Source: Paeniglutamicibacter psychrophenolicus
Lineage (GTDB): Bacteria; Actinomycetota; Actinomycetes; Actinomycetales; Micrococcaceae
DNA: 64,000 nt
Direction: 5' to 3'
Assembly (NCBI RefSeq): GCF_017876575.1
Contig: NZ_JAGIOE010000001.1
Span: forward strand, 3,514,443 to 3,578,442
The position numbers and the translations under genes are program-made. Below the pieces are notes generated by a model. It ran no database searches. It was not told the origin of the DNA and was given only the letters and a program-made list of their open reading frames with translations. Positions 20,299-32,600 of the stretch are shown here, in pieces (position 1 is the stretch's first letter; every line of letters begins with the position of its first letter).

Positions 20299-21387
20299 AT
20301 GCGTCAACTCCGACTGGTGGGCATCCACGAGAACGGTGAGAGCCTGCACCTGAGCAGCGAGGATGGCAACAGCTTTGTGCTGCCCATCGATGAAGCGCTG
20401 CGCAGTGCATTGACTCGAGCTGCCCGGGCCGATCGTTCCCAGGCACCCGTTGCCCCGCTGTCGCCGCGCGACATCCAGACCCGGATCCGCTCCGGGGCCA
20501 CCGCCGAGGAAGTCGCAGCCGATTCCGGCATGCCGCTGGAACGCATCATGCGCTACGAGGGCCCGGTCCTGGCCGAACGCGAATACATCGCGGCCCAGGC
20601 CCGCAACGTCGAGGTCTCGGCCCCGCAAACCCACGACGGCTACCGCAGCATCTTCGGCGAAGAGCCGGCCAACCTCGGCGAAATGGTCGCCTACCGCATC
20701 CACTCCCTGGGCATCGACAACGAGACCCTTGCCTGGGATGCCTGGCGCGCCGCCGACGGCTCCTGGGACGTGGTGGCCCGCTTCGAGCTGCCCGAAACCG
20801 ATGCGAGCATCGCCCTGGATTCCGGTTCCGAGGAATCGATGGCCAAGTGGGCCTTCCATCCCAGCCGCAAGTCGCTGCAGAATGCGAACCGCTGGGCCCA
20901 GGTGCTCAGCGAGCTCGAGCCGCTCGACGCCCCGGTCGGCGCCCGCCGCCTGACCGCCGTCGCCGATGCCCCCTTCGATGTCGAGGCCGACGGCGACGAG
21001 GTGGATTTCGAGTCCGCAGTGGCCGACTCCGAGCAGCTTCTGGACGTGCTCAGCGCCCGTCGCGGGCAGCGCCTGGGGCTCGACGAGGAGGGCGACGACG
21101 CCCTGGCCGCGATGCTCTCGCGTTCCCCGCACCCTGACGATGACCCGCGCCTGGCCGGCCCCGCGCCACTGGACGACGGACTGCCCAAGCTCTACGACGG
21201 CATCAGCACCCGCACCACCTCGATCTCCCTGGTGCCCGGCCCCCGGCAGGGCACCGACGAGGACAAGGACCCGGAGAACGGGGCCGAGTCCGGCGACGAC
21301 GAGGCCGGCGGCAAGAAGAAGGCCAAGCGGTCCTCGGTGCCCAGCTGGGACGAGATCGTCTTCGGGCGCCGCAACAACAACGACTGA
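20299..21387 (+). CDS. sepH: Septation protein SepH (DUF3071)
   Basis: SepH is an actinobacterial cell-division protein that in Streptomyces stimulates FtsZ assembly through a helix-turn-helix domain. The 362-residue product has the conserved N-terminal region (MRQLRLVGIHENGESLHL) and the HTH at about residues 55-80 (LSPRDIQTRIRSGATAEEVA). A long acidic linker follows. The conserved C-terminal tail SVPSWDEIVFGRR is diagnostic for the family. ATG at 20299 follows GGAGGA at 20288-20293. It is monocistronic, ending at a convergent terminator. Confidence 0.88.
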   Translation: MRQLRLVGIHENGESLHLSSEDGNSFVLPIDEALRSALTRAARADRSQAPVAPLSPRDIQTRIRSGATAEEVAADSGMPLERIMRYEGPVLAEREYIAAQARNVEVSAPQTHDGYRSIFGEEPANLGEMVAYRIHSLGIDNETLAWDAWRAADGSWDVVARFELPETDASIALDSGSEESMAKWAFHPSRKSLQNANRWAQVLSELEPLDAPVGARRLTAVADAPFDVEADGDEVDFESAVADSEQLLDVLSARRGQRLGLDEEGDDALAAMLSRSPHPDDDPRLAGPAPLDDGLPKLYDGISTRTTSISLVPGPRQGTDEDKDPENGAESGDDEAGGKKKAKRSSVPSWDEIVFGRRNNND

Positions 21388-21455
21388 CTTTCCCGGCCCT
21401 GATTCGCCCCGGCGCCGTCCAGCGGACGGGCCGGGCGAGACACGGACCGCGCAGC

Positions 21456-21502
21456 AAGGGCCCGCACCCACGGCAAGTTTCGATTGCCGGGTGCGGGCCC
21501 TT
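21456..21502. terminator. Bidirectional terminator between sepH and the phosphodiesterase
   Basis: A perfect 14-bp repeat (AAGGGCCCGCACCC at 21456-21469 with its complement at 21489-21502) has an additional inner pairing CGGCAA/TTGCCG around a GTTTCGA loop. The flanking genes are convergent. Confidence 0.85.
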
Positions 21503-21515
21503 GGCGTTGGCGCCG

Positions 21516-22697
21516 CTACTTCTTTGCGGGCTTCGCCAGCACCAGCAGCGGAACCTCGCACTCGGCGCGGGTCATCGAGCCGTGCTGCCCGACCATCGCG
21601 AACGCCGCGGGGTTGACCCTGCGCCCGTCCAGGAACGCCACGTCTTCGGCGGCCAGGATCAGCAGGTCCCCGATGCGTTCACGCACCGCCTCGGCCACCG
21701 GCCCGAACAGCCCGTGCGCAATGGCCTCGTCGCGGGAAAGCACCCAGGCCTTGGCGCCAAATCGTTCGCGCCAGGCCTCGGCCACGGCCTCACGCCGGTC
21801 TTCGGAGGTGCGGGCGTCGAAGTGCAGCTGCACCCCGCGCGGTTCCCCGGCGGTCAGTTCCACCCCGTCGAGAAGATCGGGAAACTCGGAGTAGTCGATC
21901 CGCCATTTCTCCTCCACGTCGATCATCCCGTGGTCGGCGGTCAGCAGCAGCAGTGTGCCTGCCGGGACGCGGGCGGCCAGTGTCCGCATGAGCGAGTCCA
22001 GGTCCTCCAGCGCGTTGCCCCATTGCGCCGAGCCCTTGCCGTGGCGGTGCCCGGCCTTGTCCAGCTCGTTGAAGTAGCAGTAGACCAGGGCGCGCGGGTT
22101 GGCCGCCAGGACCTCGCAGGTGGCCCGCACGCGGGCGTGCGTGGATTCGGCCGGCATGAAGACCGGGCCGCGCAGCGCCGCGGCGGTCAGCGCCGAGCCC
22201 TTGAACTGGGACAGGGACACCGTGGCGGTGTGCACCCCGGCCGCGGCGGCCTTCTCGAAGACCGTCGGGTGCGGTTGCCAGGAGTGCGGGTCAAGGTCCT
22301 TGGGCCAGCCGCCCAGCTGGTTGACCACGCGGCGGCGCGCCGGATCCACAGCGTCGTAGCCGACCACCCCATGTTGCCCCGGCGGCAGGCCGGTGCCCAG
22401 GGACGCCAGCGAGGCCGCGGTGGTGGAGGGGAAGGAAGAAAGCAGGGTCTGGGAATTCTCCATGAGCTTGCGCAGGAACGGGGCGTGTCCCCCGCGGGCG
22501 CGCAGCAGCGCCTTGCCCAGCCCGTCGACCATCACCACGGCAATGCGGTTGGCCGCCGGAAGCCCCAGGTGGTTTTCGAAGCCCGGCACCCCCAGCGCGG
22601 CGGCGGCGCTGGGAAGCAGTTCGGCAATGGTCTTGCTGCCGTAGGGCGGGGCCGCCGGAAGCGCGGAGGCCGGGGTCTTGCGGGTGCTGGTTGCCAA
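21516..22697 (-). CDS. Alkaline-phosphatase-superfamily nucleotide pyrophosphatase/phosphodiesterase
   Basis: The 393-residue protein has the metal-binding and nucleophile pattern of the NPP-type phosphodiesterases: VVMVDGLG, then FPSTTAASL (Thr is the likely nucleophile), YDAVD, TADHGM and VGQHGSM. There is no signal peptide or membrane segment, so it appears cytoplasmic. These enzymes hydrolyse phosphodiester or pyrophosphate bonds, but the substrate here is unknown. It lies 23 nt downstream of DUF5998 on the same strand, so they are probably co-transcribed. The phosphodiesterase-DUF5998-GNAT/CoA-ligase order appears conserved in actinobacteria. Confidence 0.82.
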   Translation of the reverse strand: MATSTRKTPASALPAAPPYGSKTIAELLPSAAAALGVPGFENHLGLPAANRIAVVMVDGLGKALLRARGGHAPFLRKLMENSQTLLSSFPSTTAASLASLGTGLPPGQHGVVGYDAVDPARRRVVNQLGGWPKDLDPHSWQPHPTVFEKAAAAGVHTATVSLSQFKGSALTAAALRGPVFMPAESTHARVRATCEVLAANPRALVYCYFNELDKAGHRHGKGSAQWGNALEDLDSLMRTLAARVPAGTLLLLTADHGMIDVEEKWRIDYSEFPDLLDGVELTAGEPRGVQLHFDARTSEDRREAVAEAWRERFGAKAWVLSRDEAIAHGLFGPVAEAVRERIGDLLILAAEDVAFLDGRRVNPAAFAMVGQHGSMTRAECEVPLLVLAKPAKK

Positions 22698-22720
22698 GAT
22701 GCGTGTGCCTTTCCGGGGCC

Positions 22721-23395
22721 TTAGCCCTGGTGGGTGTTGCGGCCGAAGCGCGAGCCGACGCGGCCGCGGACCTCTGCCGCCGGTGCCGGAAGTACGGTGC
22801 GCACCTCGGCGCCGCGCGGGGCGGAGGCCCGGCGCATGGCCTTGGCGAAGGCGCGGGCGGCGGTCACGGCCTTGACGCCGTCGGCCTCGGCGCTGACGCG
22901 CAGCACCAGGTCCTCCTGCTGGGAGGTGCCGGTGTAGCCGTGGTCGGCATCGCAGTTCGGGTCCGCACAGCCGGCCGGGGCCAGGTCGATGCGCTGGGCG
23001 CCGGCCCAGGCGATGCCCAGGGTCAGTTCCTTGACCATGTCGCCGGTGCGGTAGTTCTGCGGCTGGTGGTAGACGTAGCTGGTGGCCACGGTGGCGACCT
23101 TGGAAAGCTGGACCAGCTCGGTGGAGATCTGGGCCATGACTTCCTTGCCCTTTTCGTCGAGCTGCTGGTCATCGACATGGGTGACCAGCAGGACGTCCTC
23201 GGCCAGCACCAGCACGGTGATGTGGCGGTGGACCTCGTGCTGGTCGAAGTGGGTCTCCAGGTGCACCAGGTGGCCACCGGGTTCCCGGCCGTCGAGAGCC
23301 TCGTCAATGACGTCCGCAACGATCTTGGGGTAGAAACCCGCACGGTTGAGGTCAGCTTGCAGGTCCGGGTCCGAGGCAGAAGAAAGGGGGGTCAT
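22721..23395 (-). CDS. DUF5998 family protein
   Basis: The 224-residue soluble protein is of unknown function and is found in actinobacteria. Its recognisable features are LQADLNRAGFYPKIVADVIDEAL near the start (split by the helix turn), and VHLETHFDQHEVHRHITVLVLAED, also two short strands. CADPNCDADHGYTG is a Cys/His/Asp cluster that could bind metal. ATG at 23395 has TAGACT 7 nt upstream, which fits a leaderless start and excludes the slightly longer reading. It lies between the GNAT/CoA-ligase gene and the phosphodiesterase on the same strand. Confidence 0.7.
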   Translation of the reverse strand: MTPLSSASDPDLQADLNRAGFYPKIVADVIDEALDGREPGGHLVHLETHFDQHEVHRHITVLVLAEDVLLVTHVDDQQLDEKGKEVMAQISTELVQLSKVATVATSYVYHQPQNYRTGDMVKELTLGIAWAGAQRIDLAPAGCADPNCDADHGYTGTSQQEDLVLRVSAEADGVKAVTAARAFAKAMRRASAPRGAEVRTVLPAPAAEVRGRVGSRFGRNTHQG

Positions 23396-23402
23396 GCCAT
23401 CC

Positions 23403-23408
23403 AGTCTA
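23403..23408 (-). promoter_or_regulatory. -10 box of a likely leaderless promoter for DUF5998
   Basis: TAGACT on the minus strand, 7 nt before the ATG at 23395. It lies in the short gap after the GNAT/CoA-ligase gene, so DUF5998 may have its own promoter in addition to read-through. Confidence 0.5.
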
Positions 23409-23426
23409 CCCAAGGGCGCCGACGGT

Positions 23427-26129
23427 TCAGTGGCTCATGGCCCGCCGGGCCGAATCGGTGCGCTGTTCCGCGTTGCCCAGCCAGGTGTCCACGCCGAGCA
23501 CGACCGTGCCGCCGGCGGAGGCCATGACCGGGTTGATCTCCAGCAATGAGACCTCCGGGTGGTTGTCCTTCAGCGTCGCCACCCGATTGAGCAGGTCTTC
23601 CAACGCCGCGAGGTCCACGGCGGGAAGCCCCTGGTAGCCGCGCAGCCGGGCCGCGGCCCGCGGGGTGCCCACCAGGTCCGCGAGGTCGGTGTTGGTCAGC
23701 GGCGGGATCCCGTGCGCCCAGTCGTCAAGCAGGTTCACCGCGTCCCCGGCCAGCCCGAAGGAGACCACCGGGCCCAGCAGCGGATCCTCGACCGCGCGGA
23801 TGACGCAGCCCTGGCCGGCCGGGGCCATGGACTGGACCTCCAGGTCGGTGGCCGCGTACGGGTCCAGGACCTCGCGCATATGCGCGATGTTTGAGCGCAA
23901 CGAGGATTCGTCGGTGATGTTCAGCCTGACCCCGCCCAGGTCCAGGCGGTGGCGCAGGTTTTCGTCGCGGGCCTTGATGGCCACCGGCCAGCCCAGCCGC
24001 GCGGCGGCGGCAACGGCCTGGTCTGCGGTCTCGAATCCGGCGGACTCGAGCACCCGGATCCCGTAGTGGCCCAGCAGCACCGCGGCCTGCGCCTTGGACA
24101 GGTGCAGCAAATCCACCCCGTCCACCGCGCCGAGCGCGTCCTCGATGAAGTCCGCGGCCGCCGCCACGTCGATGCCCTCCGGGGCGATGACCTCCCCGTG
24201 TTCCCGGACGACCCAGCGCGCATAGCGGACAATGGCCGCCAGCGCATTGACCGCGACCCCGGGGCTGGAGTAGCAGGGCAGGCCGTAGCCGCGCCCTTGG
24301 GCATCCGTGCCGGCATCGAGCAGCCCGTCGGCGGTGGACACCGGGTCCAGCAGGCCCGTGAACACGGCAACCACGGGCTTGCCCGAGGGCGCGGCGGCCT
24401 CGCGGATGGCCCTGGCCAGCATGGCGTTGGTGAGCCCGGGTTCGGGCAGTAGCGTGATGATCGCGCAGTGCACCGCGGGGTGTTCCAGCGCCCGCACCAG
24501 GGCCGCGGCCAGCCGCGGCAGGGCGCGGGAGGCCCCTTCGTGCAGGGCGATGTCCGCATCGGAAACCGTGACATCGAGCCCGTTCTGCCCGGCGGCGTCG
24601 GCGACCACCGAGGCCAGGGCCGCGGAGTTGGCCAGCACCGCGATCCCGTTTCCGGCCGGAAGCGGCTGGGCGGCGACGACCTGGGCGACCTCCATCAATT
24701 CCTCGTTGGTGCGCACCCGGATCACCCCGGACTGGCGCAGCATCGCATCGACGGCGGCAGCGGGCGCCTGGGTGGTGCGCACCGCGTGGCCCGGGGGCAG
24801 GCGCAGGCCCATGACATCGGACTTGGCCACGATCACGGGCTTGGAGTGCGAGAGCCGGCGGGCGATGCGGGAGAACTTGCGCGGGTTGCCGAAGGATTCC
24901 AGGTACAGGCCCACCGCCCGGGTGCCGGGGTCGTCCTCCCAGAACTGCATGGCGTCGTTGCCCGAGACATCGGCCCGGTTGCCCGCCGAGACGATCGAGG
25001 AGACCCCGACACCACGGCGCACCGAGGCCGCATAGAGCAGCACGCCCACGGCGGCTGATTGGCTGAACAGCCCCATGGTGCCGGCCTTGGGCATGCCGGG
25101 GGCCACCGAGGCGTTCATGGAGGTGGCCGGATCGGTGTTCACCAGGCCCAGGGAGGCGGGGCCGATCACGCGCATGCCGTTGGCCCGGGCCAGGCGCACC
25201 AGTTCCCGCTGGCGCGCCAGCCCGGATTCGCCGTCCTTCTCGAAGCCGCCGGTGGCGATCAGCAGCCCCTTGGCTCCCACGGCCGCGCATTCGGTGATGA
25301 CCTGGTGGATGGACTCCATGGGAACGGCAACCACGGCCAGGTCGATGGGGCCGGGGACCTCGGCCACCGAGGCGTAGCTGGCCAGCCCGCCGAGCTCGAA
25401 GGCCTGCGGGTTCACCGCATACACGGTTCCGGTGTAGCCGCCCTCGATGATGTTGTGCAGCAGCGTGTGCCCGATGGTGCCCCATTCGCGGCTGGCGCCG
25501 ATCACCGCGATGGAGTCCGGGGCCAGCAGCCCGGCCAGGGACTTGGCCTCGGCGCGGTGCTCGCGCGATTCCATCACCGCCCGGGACTTCTCGGTGGGGT
25601 CGATGGGGAACTCGAGCATCACCACGCCCTCGTCGAAGTGCCGCTTGACCGCATAGCCGGCCTCGGCAAAGACCGTGAGCATTTTCCGGTTCTCCGGCAA
25701 CACCTCGGCGGAGAAGCGCTCGATGTCGTTTTCGCGTGCCGCGGCGGCCAGGTGCTCAAGCAGGATCGAGCCCACGCCCATGCCCTGGTAGGCGTCGGAA
25801 ATATTGAAGGCGACCTCGGCGTCAGTGGGGTCGTCGAGGCGGTCGTAGCGGCCCACCCCGATGATGTCCTCGCCGCGGATCACCACGAAAGCAACCCTGT
25901 CCACGTGGTTGACTTCGGTGAAGCGTTTGAGCTCTTTGGCCGTTAGCGCAGATTTGTACGTAAAATAGCGCATGTAGACGGAGGATTCCGACTGGCTCCG
26001 ATGCATTTTTTGCAAATTGTCGGCGTCGGTTGGTTGAATCGGACGTAGATGTGCCGTCGAGCCATTGCGCAAGACAACGTCCGCTTCCCAATGGGACGGA
26101 TATTCACCGGGTTTACGACCATCCACCAT
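23427..26129 (-). CDS. Fused GNAT acetyltransferase and ADP-forming acyl-CoA synthetase-like protein
   Basis: The 900-residue protein has an N-terminal GNAT domain (residues about 15-185; YQGMGVGSILLEHLA is the acetyl-CoA loop). A CoA-binding Rossmann domain follows (SIAVIGASREWGTIGHTLL), then a succinyl-CoA-ligase-like region (SAGNRADVSGNDAMQFW). The C-terminal part is an ATP-grasp domain (GWPVAIKARDENLRHR). In Salmonella Pat and E. coli PatZ the GNAT domain is at the C-terminus; here it is first, as in many actinobacterial proteins. It may acetylate proteins such as acetyl-CoA synthetase, or work as an acid-CoA ligase. I cannot tell whether both halves are active. ATG at 26129 has TAGGCT exactly 6 nt upstream (leaderless). 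Confidence 0.83.
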   Translation of the reverse strand: MVDGRKPGEYPSHWEADVVLRNGSTAHLRPIQPTDADNLQKMHRSQSESSVYMRYFTYKSALTAKELKRFTEVNHVDRVAFVVIRGEDIIGVGRYDRLDDPTDAEVAFNISDAYQGMGVGSILLEHLAAAARENDIERFSAEVLPENRKMLTVFAEAGYAVKRHFDEGVVMLEFPIDPTEKSRAVMESREHRAEAKSLAGLLAPDSIAVIGASREWGTIGHTLLHNIIEGGYTGTVYAVNPQAFELGGLASYASVAEVPGPIDLAVVAVPMESIHQVITECAAVGAKGLLIATGGFEKDGESGLARQRELVRLARANGMRVIGPASLGLVNTDPATSMNASVAPGMPKAGTMGLFSQSAAVGVLLYAASVRRGVGVSSIVSAGNRADVSGNDAMQFWEDDPGTRAVGLYLESFGNPRKFSRIARRLSHSKPVIVAKSDVMGLRLPPGHAVRTTQAPAAAVDAMLRQSGVIRVRTNEELMEVAQVVAAQPLPAGNGIAVLANSAALASVVADAAGQNGLDVTVSDADIALHEGASRALPRLAAALVRALEHPAVHCAIITLLPEPGLTNAMLARAIREAAAPSGKPVVAVFTGLLDPVSTADGLLDAGTDAQGRGYGLPCYSSPGVAVNALAAIVRYARWVVREHGEVIAPEGIDVAAAADFIEDALGAVDGVDLLHLSKAQAAVLLGHYGIRVLESAGFETADQAVAAAARLGWPVAIKARDENLRHRLDLGGVRLNITDESSLRSNIAHMREVLDPYAATDLEVQSMAPAGQGCVIRAVEDPLLGPVVSFGLAGDAVNLLDDWAHGIPPLTNTDLADLVGTPRAAARLRGYQGLPAVDLAALEDLLNRVATLKDNHPEVSLLEINPVMASAGGTVVLGVDTWLGNAEQRTDSARRAMSH

Positions 26130-26135
26130 AGGCTT

Positions 26136-26141
26136 AGCCTA
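26136..26141 (-). promoter_or_regulatory. -10 box of a likely leaderless promoter for the GNAT/CoA-ligase fusion
   Basis: TAGGCT on the minus strand, exactly 6 nt before the ATG at 26129. The same TAGGCT-N6-start arrangement recurs at the RDD gene and at the small membrane protein gene at 50682. Confidence 0.6.
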
Positions 26142-26254
26142 GCGGCCACCGCGACTCGGGCACTTGGATCGACGCGCCGGAACCGCAGCATGAACATGAA
26201 CCTGGCCTTGCCGAAGGCCGGGCATCAGTACCGAATCGAGGATTCACACCCAAT

Positions 26255-28912
<2,658 letters not shown>

Positions 28913-28931
28913 CACCGTCGAACCGCCAACC

Positions 28932-28961
28932 GCGTGGTCCGGGGCTTCCCCCGGACCACGC
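28932..28961 (+). terminator. Terminator after parC
   Basis: A perfect 13-bp stem (GCGTGGTCCGGGG with its complement) encloses a 4-nt CTTC loop, beginning 20 nt after the parC stop codon. Confidence 0.85.
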
Positions 28962-29035
28962 AGGCCTCCCCTGCCAGGTCGTGAAGGCCGCGAAACTCCC
29001 GGCGTTTGAGCCCCCGCAAGATAAGAGGTATCCCC

Positions 29036-29554
29036 ATGGCCGAAGACCTCTGGATCCTCCTGGGGATCGTCATGTCCGTCGTGCTCCTGGCCACTGCCGT
29101 GGTCCGGTGGTCCAAGCGCCGGCCGAACCTGGACCCGCACAACGCCGAAGCGCTCCGCTTGCCGAAGATCACCGCCGTGGCGGGCTGGCTGGTTGCGCCG
29201 ATCGGGCTGCTGCTCATCTTCTCCGCCGTCTCCGGTGCCATGGACCCGGAGGACAAGGCTCCGCTGCTCATCTGCGGCATCGCGCTTTTCCTGGTCGCGG
29301 CGCTGCTGGTGGCCAGCTACGCGAACTGCTACATCATCATCCGCGATGACCAGATCATCCAACGCACCGTCACGCGCCGGCTGCGCACCATCCGCTACGA
29401 CAACATCGACAAATGCCGGAAGTCCAACAACGGTGCGGCGTCGATGCTCAAGCTGTGGGGATACGACGGGGTGGTCATCAAGTTCAATGCCGCCGCCTTC
29501 GACGCCTCCCCGGTCTTGGCCGCACTCGAGCGACGCCAGACCCCCGGCCGCTGA
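29036..29554 (+). CDS. Small membrane protein with PH-like C-terminal domain (hypothetical)
   Basis: The 172-residue product has three hydrophobic segments (about residues 5-23, 43-62 and 74-93). A soluble C-terminal part follows with alternating beta strands (YIIIRDDQIIQRTVTRRLRTI, then IRYDNIDKC). That pattern is reminiscent of bacterial PH-like membrane proteins, but I do not recognise a named family. ATG 29036 follows AAGAGG at a good distance. It stands between parC and the convergent cyd operon. No function can be assigned. Confidence 0.65.
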   Translation: MAEDLWILLGIVMSVVLLATAVVRWSKRRPNLDPHNAEALRLPKITAVAGWLVAPIGLLLIFSAVSGAMDPEDKAPLLICGIALFLVAALLVASYANCYIIIRDDQIIQRTVTRRLRTIRYDNIDKCRKSNNGAASMLKLWGYDGVVIKFNAAAFDASPVLAALERRQTPGR

Positions 29555-29610
29555 GAGCTGCTTCCCGCGCACCGGGCAGGGGCCGGGGCCCGGGATGCCG
29601 GCCTCGGCAC

Positions 29611-32600
29611 CTAGACGCCCACCGGCACCCCGGCCTTCAGCTCTGCCAGGTCCACGACGTGGTCGGTGAGGGCCGCAATGCTGGCGTCGTGGGTCACAAC
29701 GAGCACCGCATGGTCCCGCAATGCACCACGCAGGTCCGCCATGAGTTCCACCGCCTCGTCCGCACCGAGGTGGGCCGTCGGCTCGTCGAGCAGCAGCACC
29801 GCGGAGCGGGCGACCAGTGCGCGGGCCACGGCCAGGCGCTGGCGCTGCCCGCCCGAGAGGTGGTGCCCGCCGGAACCGATGCGCCCGCCGAGGCCGCCGG
29901 GCAGTGCCTCGAGCCACCGGCCCAGGCCCACCTGTTCCAGCACGGCCACCAGCTCGCCGTCGCCGGGCTGGTCCTCGAGGCCGCGGCCCAGGCACAGGTT
30001 GGAGCGGACCGAGGAATCGAAAAGATGCGCCTCCTGCGGGCACCAGGACACCGCGGCCAGGTCGGCGGGGGCTGCATCCATCCATTGGCCGCCGCGGTGC
30101 TTGACCTGCACCGTTCCCCCAAGTGGCGGAAGGGCCCCCAGGAACGTGGCAAGAATGGTTGATTTGCCGGATCCGGATTCTCCGGTCAGGCCCACCCACC
30201 GACCTGCCTCAACCTCGATATCCGCGTGTTCAATGACCGGCAGGTCATCATCCCAGCCCGCACTGACATTGGAAAGCCGGATGCCCATGCCGGTTTCCCC
30301 GGTTCCGTCCTGCCTCGGGGCCCGGTCGTCGGCCGGCGGGACGTGTGCCGGGGCAGCCTCGATGTTGGTCCACACGCGTTTGAGCACATCGTCGAGTTGC
30401 GGCAGCTGCTGCACCGAGGTGGCGGTGTTGGCGATCGGTTCGCCCAGGGCAAGGAGCAGCAGCCCGGCAACGGCGGCCGCCTCTCCCCCGCCGGTTGTCA
30501 CGGCGACGGCCAGCACCGCGGCGACGGCACTGAGCAAAGCGGCGCCTCCCTGGGCCAGGCCCGCACCGCGGGCCGTGGCCCGGAGCGATGCCGTGGCCTT
30601 GGCGTCTTCGCCGGCGAACTGCGCAAGGGCGGTGCCTGCGGCATGGTTGGCGCGCAGGTCGGGCGCGGCCCGCAACAGCGTCGGGACCCTGAAGCCCAGC
30701 CAGATGCGGTGTTCGCTTACGGCAATGGTGGTGCGCTTTTCGGCGGCCAGCACTGCCAGCGGAAGCGCGACGAAGGCGAGCACGCCCAGCCCCAGCGACA
30801 GCCACAGGGCCTGCGGCGCCCAGAAACCGATGCCGATGCTGACCACGACCCAGGTGGCCACGCCGGCAACCGGCGGGACCAGCACCCGCGGAACCGCATC
30901 GCGGACCTCGTCGACCTCGGCCACCAGGTGTCCCAGCGCCGCACCGGAGCGGGTGAGCCCGCCCCACATCTTCGGTTGGGCGACAAGCGCATCCCAGAGT
31001 CGCTGGCGCAGGTTTCCGGAGAAGCGCAGCACCGCATCGTGGATCTTGAGCTGTTCGGCGTAACGGAGCACCGAGCGGCCGATGCCGAAGGTGCGCACCC
31101 CGACGATGGCGACCATCAGGTGGAGCATGGGCGGCTGGTGGCTGGCCGTGACGATCAGCCAGCCGGAAATCCCGGTCAGGCCCACGCCGAAGAGCGCGGC
31201 CAGCACCGCCAGCAGCAGCCCCAGGCCCAGGCCGCCCCGGAACCACGGCAGCGAACGCAGCAGGTTCCAGTGGGACAACGTGCGCTTGGCGGCCGGTGCC
31301 TGGTCCCGGCGGACCTCGGGTGCACCCGGTCGCGGGCTCTGCGAGCCGGTCCGGGGCCCCGGACGGCTGGCGGCGGCGGGTGCATCCTGGCCACGCAGCG
31401 ATGCCGCCAGCGCACGGTCATGGGTTGCCACGAGCAGTGCACAGCCAATGGAGAGCCGGGCCAGTGCCGCCCTGATGCGGGCGGCGGAAACCTCGTCGAG
31501 GTGCGCCGTCGGCTCGTCGGCCAGCACCAGTTCGACGTCGGGATCCGTGGCAACGCGGGCCAGCACCCGGGCCACGGCGACGCGGCGCAATTCCCCCGGG
31601 CTGCAATCGACGAGCCTGCGTTCGGCCAGGTGGGCGATGTTCGCTTCTCCACACACCGTGGCGAGGCCCGCTTCATCCAGCATGCTCCCTGCGTGGAGCA
31701 TGATTTCGCCGCGCACGGTTTCCTCGGTGAACCGCGGGTGCTGGGAGATCCAGGCGGTGCGTTCGGGTCGCACGGCGATGCTGCCCTCCACGCCGCTTGC
31801 GGCAAGCTGCCCGAGCACCGCATGCAACAGCGTGCTCTTGCCGGTGCCGCTGGCCCCATCCAGGACATGGACCCGGCCGCGCCCAAGCTCGAGGTCAAGG
31901 TTTTCCAGCACCGGTTCCGTGCGTCCGGGGTGGCGCACCGTCAGGTTGCGGATTTCAAGCACGTTCGTGGCGGACGGGCACCGTGTGGCACCGGACGCCG
32001 GTTCGGGGGTGCCGCCCGCAATGAACCTTTCGCTGCGTTCCAGCGCCTCGACCCCGTCCTCGGAGGCGTGGTAGGCGGCACCGAGTTCGCGCAGCGGAAG
32101 GTAGGCCTCCGGGGCCAGGACCAGCGCCAGCAGCCCGGCTTCGAGTCCCATGTGCCCGTAGACAAGCCGCACGCCGATGAACACCGCGACCACAGCCACC
32201 GAGATCGTGGCAATCAGTTCGAGGGCAAGGCCGGAAAGGAACGCTGTGCGCAGCGTTTTCATGCTGCTTTCCCGGTACCCCTCGGAGACCTGCGCCAGGG
32301 CGCGGCCCTTGCCCTTGGCCCGGCGCAAGCCGATCAGCGCCGGCAGGCCCTGGGCGAGTTCAAGCAACTGGTTCGACAGCCGATCCAGCCCGGCGGCGGC
32401 CGCCTTGACCCGTTCGACCGTGTGCAGGCCGATGAGGATCATGAACACCGGAACCAGCGGCAGGGTCAGCACGATGACCAGGGCCGAGACCCAGTCGGCC
32501 ACCAGCACCCGCGCCACGACCATGACCGGGATGACCATTGCGGCTACAACGGCCGGCAGGTACTTGGTGTAGTAGTTGTCCAGTCCGTCGAGCCCGCGGC

